Shown here one piece after another: positions 61,061-64,000 of a DNA stretch of 64,000 nucleotides. The position numbers and the translations under genes were made by a program. The notes beneath the pieces are model-generated. The model was not told the DNA's origin and made no database searches. It worked only from the letters and a program-made list of their open reading frames with translations. Each line of letters begins with the position of its first letter. The stretch's first letter is position 1. Source of the stretch: Mycolicibacterium sp. P9-22 (GTDB lineage: Bacteria; Actinomycetota; Actinomycetes; Mycobacteriales; Mycobacteriaceae); NCBI RefSeq assembly GCF_008329585.1, contig NZ_NPKP01000004.1:186001-250000 (forward strand). The letters run 5' to 3'.

Positions 61061-62105
61061 CGGCGGCCAGCTTCGCCGGCGATGAGGTGATCTCGTCGAT
61101 CACGGTGTGGATGAAGCGCATCTTGTCCAGCACCGCCGCGGGCAGCACGAACGGGTACAGGTCATCGCGGCCCATCGAACGGTTCACCATGTTCAGCGCC
61201 CAGGACAGCGGCAACCACATCTCGATGATGGTGTCGAATCCGCTGGGGCCCAGTGCCCGTCGATCGAAGGTCGCGCCGGCTGGGGCCAGGCTGAAGGCCG
61301 CGGCGGTATCCAGGGTGTCACGGATGTGCAGATAGTGGGCGAAAGTTTCGGCCCAGTCCTCGGCGGGGTGCATGGTCGCGTAGGAGGAGACGAAATCGCT
61401 CTTCCAACCGACCGGTGCGCCCTCGTTGTAGTGCCGGTCCAACGCGGCCTGGTAGTCGAGGTCGGGATCCCCGAACAGCTCGTTGAAGCGCGCGAGATAA
61501 TCCTGCGACGGACTGACCAGCCGGTAGAAGTAGTAGTGCCCGAGTTCGTGGCGGAAGTGCCCGAGCAGGGTGCGGTAGGGCTCGTCCATCGCGACCCGCA
61601 ACTGCTCGCGGTGCACGTCATCGCCTTCGGCCAGGTCGAGGGTGATCACGCCGTCGGCGTGCCCGGTGAACACCTTTTCCTGCACACTGCTCAGCAGGTC
61701 GAAGGCCAGCCCGAACTGCGGGTCCTGATCACGGCCCACGATCGGCAGCTTGAGCTCGTGTAGTTCGGCGATCGCCCGGCGTTTGGCCTTCTCCGCGGCG
61801 GCGAACTTGGCGAGAGCGTTGGTGTCGGCATCGTGCGGCCGGGTACGTGTCAGCGCGCAGGATGCACAGAGCTTGACGACGGGACCCGTTTCCACCAGCC
61901 AGTTGCATTCGGCCAGATGGAGATTCGCGCACAGCCGGTACCGCTGCTCATCGACGGCGCCCGCGTGCTCGCTCTCCTCCTCGGGCGCGATCACCAGCAG
62001 GGCCATATCGTCGAGCGAGAACCCCAGCCTGGAACCGCAGGACAGGCACTTCGAATTCTCGAAAGCCAGCCGCTGTCCGCAATTCGGGCAGTTGAAATCC
62101 CGCAT
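61050..62105 (-). CDS. Zinc-ribbon putative metallopeptidase, Rv2568c-like
   Basis: A 351-residue protein. The N-terminus is a zinc ribbon (CPNCGQ at 5-10, CLSCGS at about 20) with further cysteines in LCANLHLAECNW and KLCASC. The body has the zincin motif HELGH in GHFRHELGHYYF, and WAETFAHYLH about 55 residues later, whose Glu is a good third ligand. This is the Rv2568c family, found next to transglutaminase and alpha-E genes. The substrate is unknown. ATG at 62105 with a GGGGAAGAGA site. Confidence 0.88.
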   Translation of the reverse strand: MRDFNCPNCGQRLAFENSKCLSCGSRLGFSLDDMALLVIAPEEESEHAGAVDEQRYRLCANLHLAECNWLVETGPVVKLCASCALTRTRPHDADTNALAKFAAAEKAKRRAIAELHELKLPIVGRDQDPQFGLAFDLLSSVQEKVFTGHADGVITLDLAEGDDVHREQLRVAMDEPYRTLLGHFRHELGHYYFYRLVSPSQDYLARFNELFGDPDLDYQAALDRHYNEGAPVGWKSDFVSSYATMHPAEDWAETFAHYLHIRDTLDTAAAFSLAPAGATFDRRALGPSGFDTIIEMWLPLSWALNMVNRSMGRDDLYPFVLPAAVLDKMRFIHTVIDEITSSPAKLAAVSG

Positions 62106-62174
62106 GTCCGTCTCTTCCCCTGTAAAACGCGGCCAGATCCGCGACCGCTTGGACGTGCCCCGTCCGGCTCACGG

Positions 62175-63077
62175 CTAAACCACGTGGGACGGCGGACCGG
62201 TCACACACGGCGCGACGTCGACGGAGACTTCGATCACGCTACTCTCCGAGTCTGTGTAGATGATGCCGCGCAGCGGCGGGACGTCGGCGTAGTCACGGCC
62301 GAAACCGACGACGATATAGCGCTCGTCGACCATCTGGTCGTTGGTGGGATCCAGCCCCAGCCACTGGTTCTGCGGCGTCCACACCGAAGCCCAGGCGTGG
62401 GTGGCATCCACCCCGACCATTCGCTCCCGTCCGGGCGGCGGGTCGGTCGCCAGGTAGCCCGATACATAGCTGGCGGCGAGCCCGTTGGCGCGCAGGCAGG
62501 CGATCGCCAGCCGGGCGAAGTCCTGGCAGACGCCCTCCCGGGCCGCCAGCACCTCGGCCACCCTGGTGGACACCGTTGTCGATCCGGAGCGGTAGGTGAA
62601 GTCGTTGTTGATCCGGGAGTTCAGATCGCGCAGCACCTCGATCAGCGGCCGCTCCGGCGTGAAACTCGGTGCGGCATAGTCGCGTACCTCGTCGGTGATC
62701 TCCGCGGACGCCAGGTCCAGGGTGAACTCGGTGGCCAGTGCGCCATCCGGGCCGACCGGGCGGGCGATCTCCCACGGGGCGCGCGCCGAACCGCCGCCGT
62801 AGAGCTCGGGTGCCGGCGGGTCGACCTCGACGATCGAGTGGCTGGTGACGGTCAGCGTGCGGTGCCGCTCGGTGACGTGGAAGTACGAGCTCAGATTGCC
62901 GTAGACGTCGCGGCTGATGGTGCTGTCCGTGGTGTCCGGGTCGATGACCAGTTCATGGGACAGGCAGCGTTGGGTATCGGTGACGCGTGGTGTCAGGAAG
63001 CCCCGGCCGTAGGAGCTGGTGACATCGTCGGAGTACCGGTAGGTGGTGCGGTGGGTGATCTCGTAGGTGCGCGTCAC
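62175..63077 (-). CDS. Transglutaminase-like cysteine peptidase, Rv2569c-like
   Basis: A 300-residue protein with the N-terminal bacterial transglutaminase-like beta domain (TYEITHRTTYRYSDDV, GRGFLTPR) and a transglutaminase core carrying the triad Cys in REGVCQDFARLA, His in GVDATHAWASVW and Asp in GLDPTNDQ. Such enzymes are probably proteases or amidases rather than cross-linkers. The GTG overlaps the alpha-E stop by 4 bp. With the alpha-E/ATP-grasp gene it forms a known but uncharacterised peptide-modification gene set. Confidence 0.92.
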   Translation of the reverse strand: MTRTYEITHRTTYRYSDDVTSSYGRGFLTPRVTDTQRCLSHELVIDPDTTDSTISRDVYGNLSSYFHVTERHRTLTVTSHSIVEVDPPAPELYGGGSARAPWEIARPVGPDGALATEFTLDLASAEITDEVRDYAAPSFTPERPLIEVLRDLNSRINNDFTYRSGSTTVSTRVAEVLAAREGVCQDFARLAIACLRANGLAASYVSGYLATDPPPGRERMVGVDATHAWASVWTPQNQWLGLDPTNDQMVDERYIVVGFGRDYADVPPLRGIIYTDSESSVIEVSVDVAPCVTGPPSHVV

Positions 63078-64000
63078 GGCAGCAACCTCCGCTCATCGGG
63101 GCCCCACAGCGGCTGGATGCCGGTCGGCAGGGACAGGTGCGCGGCGGTGATCAGGTTGGACAGCTCCCGCAGGTCGGCGTGCAGACGGTCGAGCAGGTCC
63201 ACGAGTTCGGTTCGGCGGCCGTCGGATCCGACGGTCTCCAGATCGGCCGGGTCGACGCGGCGCAACGTGGCGGCGATCTCGTCGGCCCAGCGTTCCGGCC
63301 GTGAGGAACCCGACGAGGACGGCAGCCGTTTGAGGTTCGCCCGCAGCCGCTCCAGTTGGAACACCAGCGATCTGGGATTCTCCTCGTCGAAGAGGACCAG
63401 ATCCGCGATGGCCGACACGCTGACCTTGCCCAATGTGCGGCGCCGGTAGATCACCGATGATTCGCAGGCCACCAGCATCGACTCGGTGACGGCCTGTTCG
63501 GCACCGGGCCTGCGCACGGTGGTCAGCGTGGCCCTCAGCAGCGCGGTCAGCCCGAGCCCGCGCTCGATCCGCTTGCCGATGTCCATGACGGTCCAGCCGA
63601 TGTCCTGAACCATCGACTCGGCGGCCATCCCGGACAGCGCCAGCATCCCGGCCAGCGTCTGGGACTGCGCGGTCAGCAGGTAGGCGTCCCCGGCCGCCTG
63701 CGATTCGGGTGGGGAGCTTCGCTCGCCCCGGTGCACGACGGCGCGTTCGACGGCGGCCAGCACCATCCAGGTGTCGTTCGACATCTGGTCGCGCACGCCC
63801 CTTGCCGCCAGACCCAGCCGTTCCACCGATTGGGCCAGCGAGCCCGGACGGCGCCGATCGGCGGTCAGCGCCCACAGTGTGCTGGGGGCCACCGCGATGG
63901 CCTCGTGGTCGTCATCGCTTGCGCCGGTGTCGGTTCCGGTGATCGACCCGATGGCACCGAGTAGCACCGGCACGCACTGGCTCTCCTCCATGTCCTGGCG
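63074..64000 (-). CDS. Alpha-E domain protein, N-terminus cut by window edge
   Basis: The frame is open from 63074 through the right edge, so the protein continues upstream and the ATG at 63991 is internal. The 309 visible residues are a helical alpha-E domain (SLAQSVERLGLAARGVRDQM, VMDIGKRIERGLGLTALLRA, ACESSVIYRRR, DLVLFDEENPRSLVFQLERL). In M. tuberculosis Rv2567 this domain is fused behind a circularly permuted ATP-grasp ligase; whether that is so here lies outside the window. The ATP-grasp/alpha-E/transglutaminase trio is thought to make and trim small peptides. Confidence 0.9.
   Translation of the reverse strand, partial: RQDMEESQCVPVLLGAIGSITGTDTGASDDDHEAIAVAPSTLWALTADRRRPGSLAQSVERLGLAARGVRDQMSNDTWMVLAAVERAVVHRGERSSPPESQAAGDAYLLTAQSQTLAGMLALSGMAAESMVQDIGWTVMDIGKRIERGLGLTALLRATLTTVRRPGAEQAVTESMLVACESSVIYRRRTLGKVSVSAIADLVLFDEENPRSLVFQLERLRANLKRLPSSSGSSRPERWADEIAATLRRVDPADLETVGSDGRRTELVDLLDRLHADLRELSNLITAAHLSLPTGIQPLWGPDERRLLP

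Overview
The window looks like chromosomal DNA of a mycobacterium, most likely a fast-growing Mycolicibacterium-type species. It is GC-rich throughout and carries actinobacterial markers (mIHF, the LprG/P55 pair, a helicase-dead PriA, DUF3097). Its gene order matches two blocks that lie apart in M. tuberculosis: the Rv1379-Rv1412 block (pyrimidine, metK/coaBC, priA, fmt, rib genes) and the Rv2532c-Rv2569c block (nusB/efp/pepQ, shikimate genes, alaS, rarA, transglutaminase genes). I saw no tRNA, rRNA, CRISPR array, insertion sequence or phage gene. All functions are inferred from reading the sequence; no database search was run.

Layout. 1-1913: 5' part of a secreted repeat protein that runs off the left edge. 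1914-2533: a gap with no convincing gene. 2534-5511: ribE, then divergent lprG-p55. 5632-5781: a candidate 49-residue gene. 5952-10037: the fmt-rsmB-rpe-ribD operon. 10047-15158: LemA, DUF2207, priA and a YhhN membrane protein. 15157-18566: two HSL-type esterases and a Baeyer-Villiger-type monooxygenase. 18552-21062: a MetNIQ-type importer beside metK. 21204-25092: metK, coaBC, rpoZ, gmk, mihF. 25476-26537: a DUF2330 protein. 26525-35125: the pyrR-pyrB-pyrC-(membrane protein)-carA-carB-pyrF operon, made of overlapping genes and preceded by a PyrR-type RNA binding loop. 35233-36435: a serine hydrolase.

36432-43087 is the most unusual accessory unit: GntR regulator, ferredoxin, lipoprotein solute receptor, permease, ATPase, and a 902-residue flavoprotein ending in HEAT-like repeats. 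The ferredoxin and flavoprotein resemble the two subunits of dissimilatory APS reductase (AprB, AprA), and the transporter resembles sulfonate/nitrate/taurine importers. I read it as an uptake-plus-reduction system for a small, probably sulfur-containing compound. The substrate is unknown.

43263-46498: an Rv2532c-like gene, nusB, efp, pepQ and a membrane protein. 46495-55664: aroB-aroK-aroC-GNAT-prepilin peptidase-aroE-mltG-ruvX-alaS; the dehydroquinase gene next to aroB in M. tuberculosis is missing here. 55728-61060: YjbQ, an Rv2557-like protein, an ArsR/SRPBCC pair, YCII, rarA, DUF3097 and an ASCH-like protein. 61050-64000: a zinc-ribbon metallopeptidase, a transglutaminase and the start of an alpha-E protein that runs off the right edge.

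Three patterns recur. First, operon genes are joined by GTGA/ATGA stop-start overlaps. Second, about fifteen genes have a TANNNT -10 box ending 5-8 nt before the start codon, the arrangement of leaderless mRNAs. Third, most convergent gene pairs overlap at their 3' ends, twice through a shared CTAG that is a stop codon on both strands.
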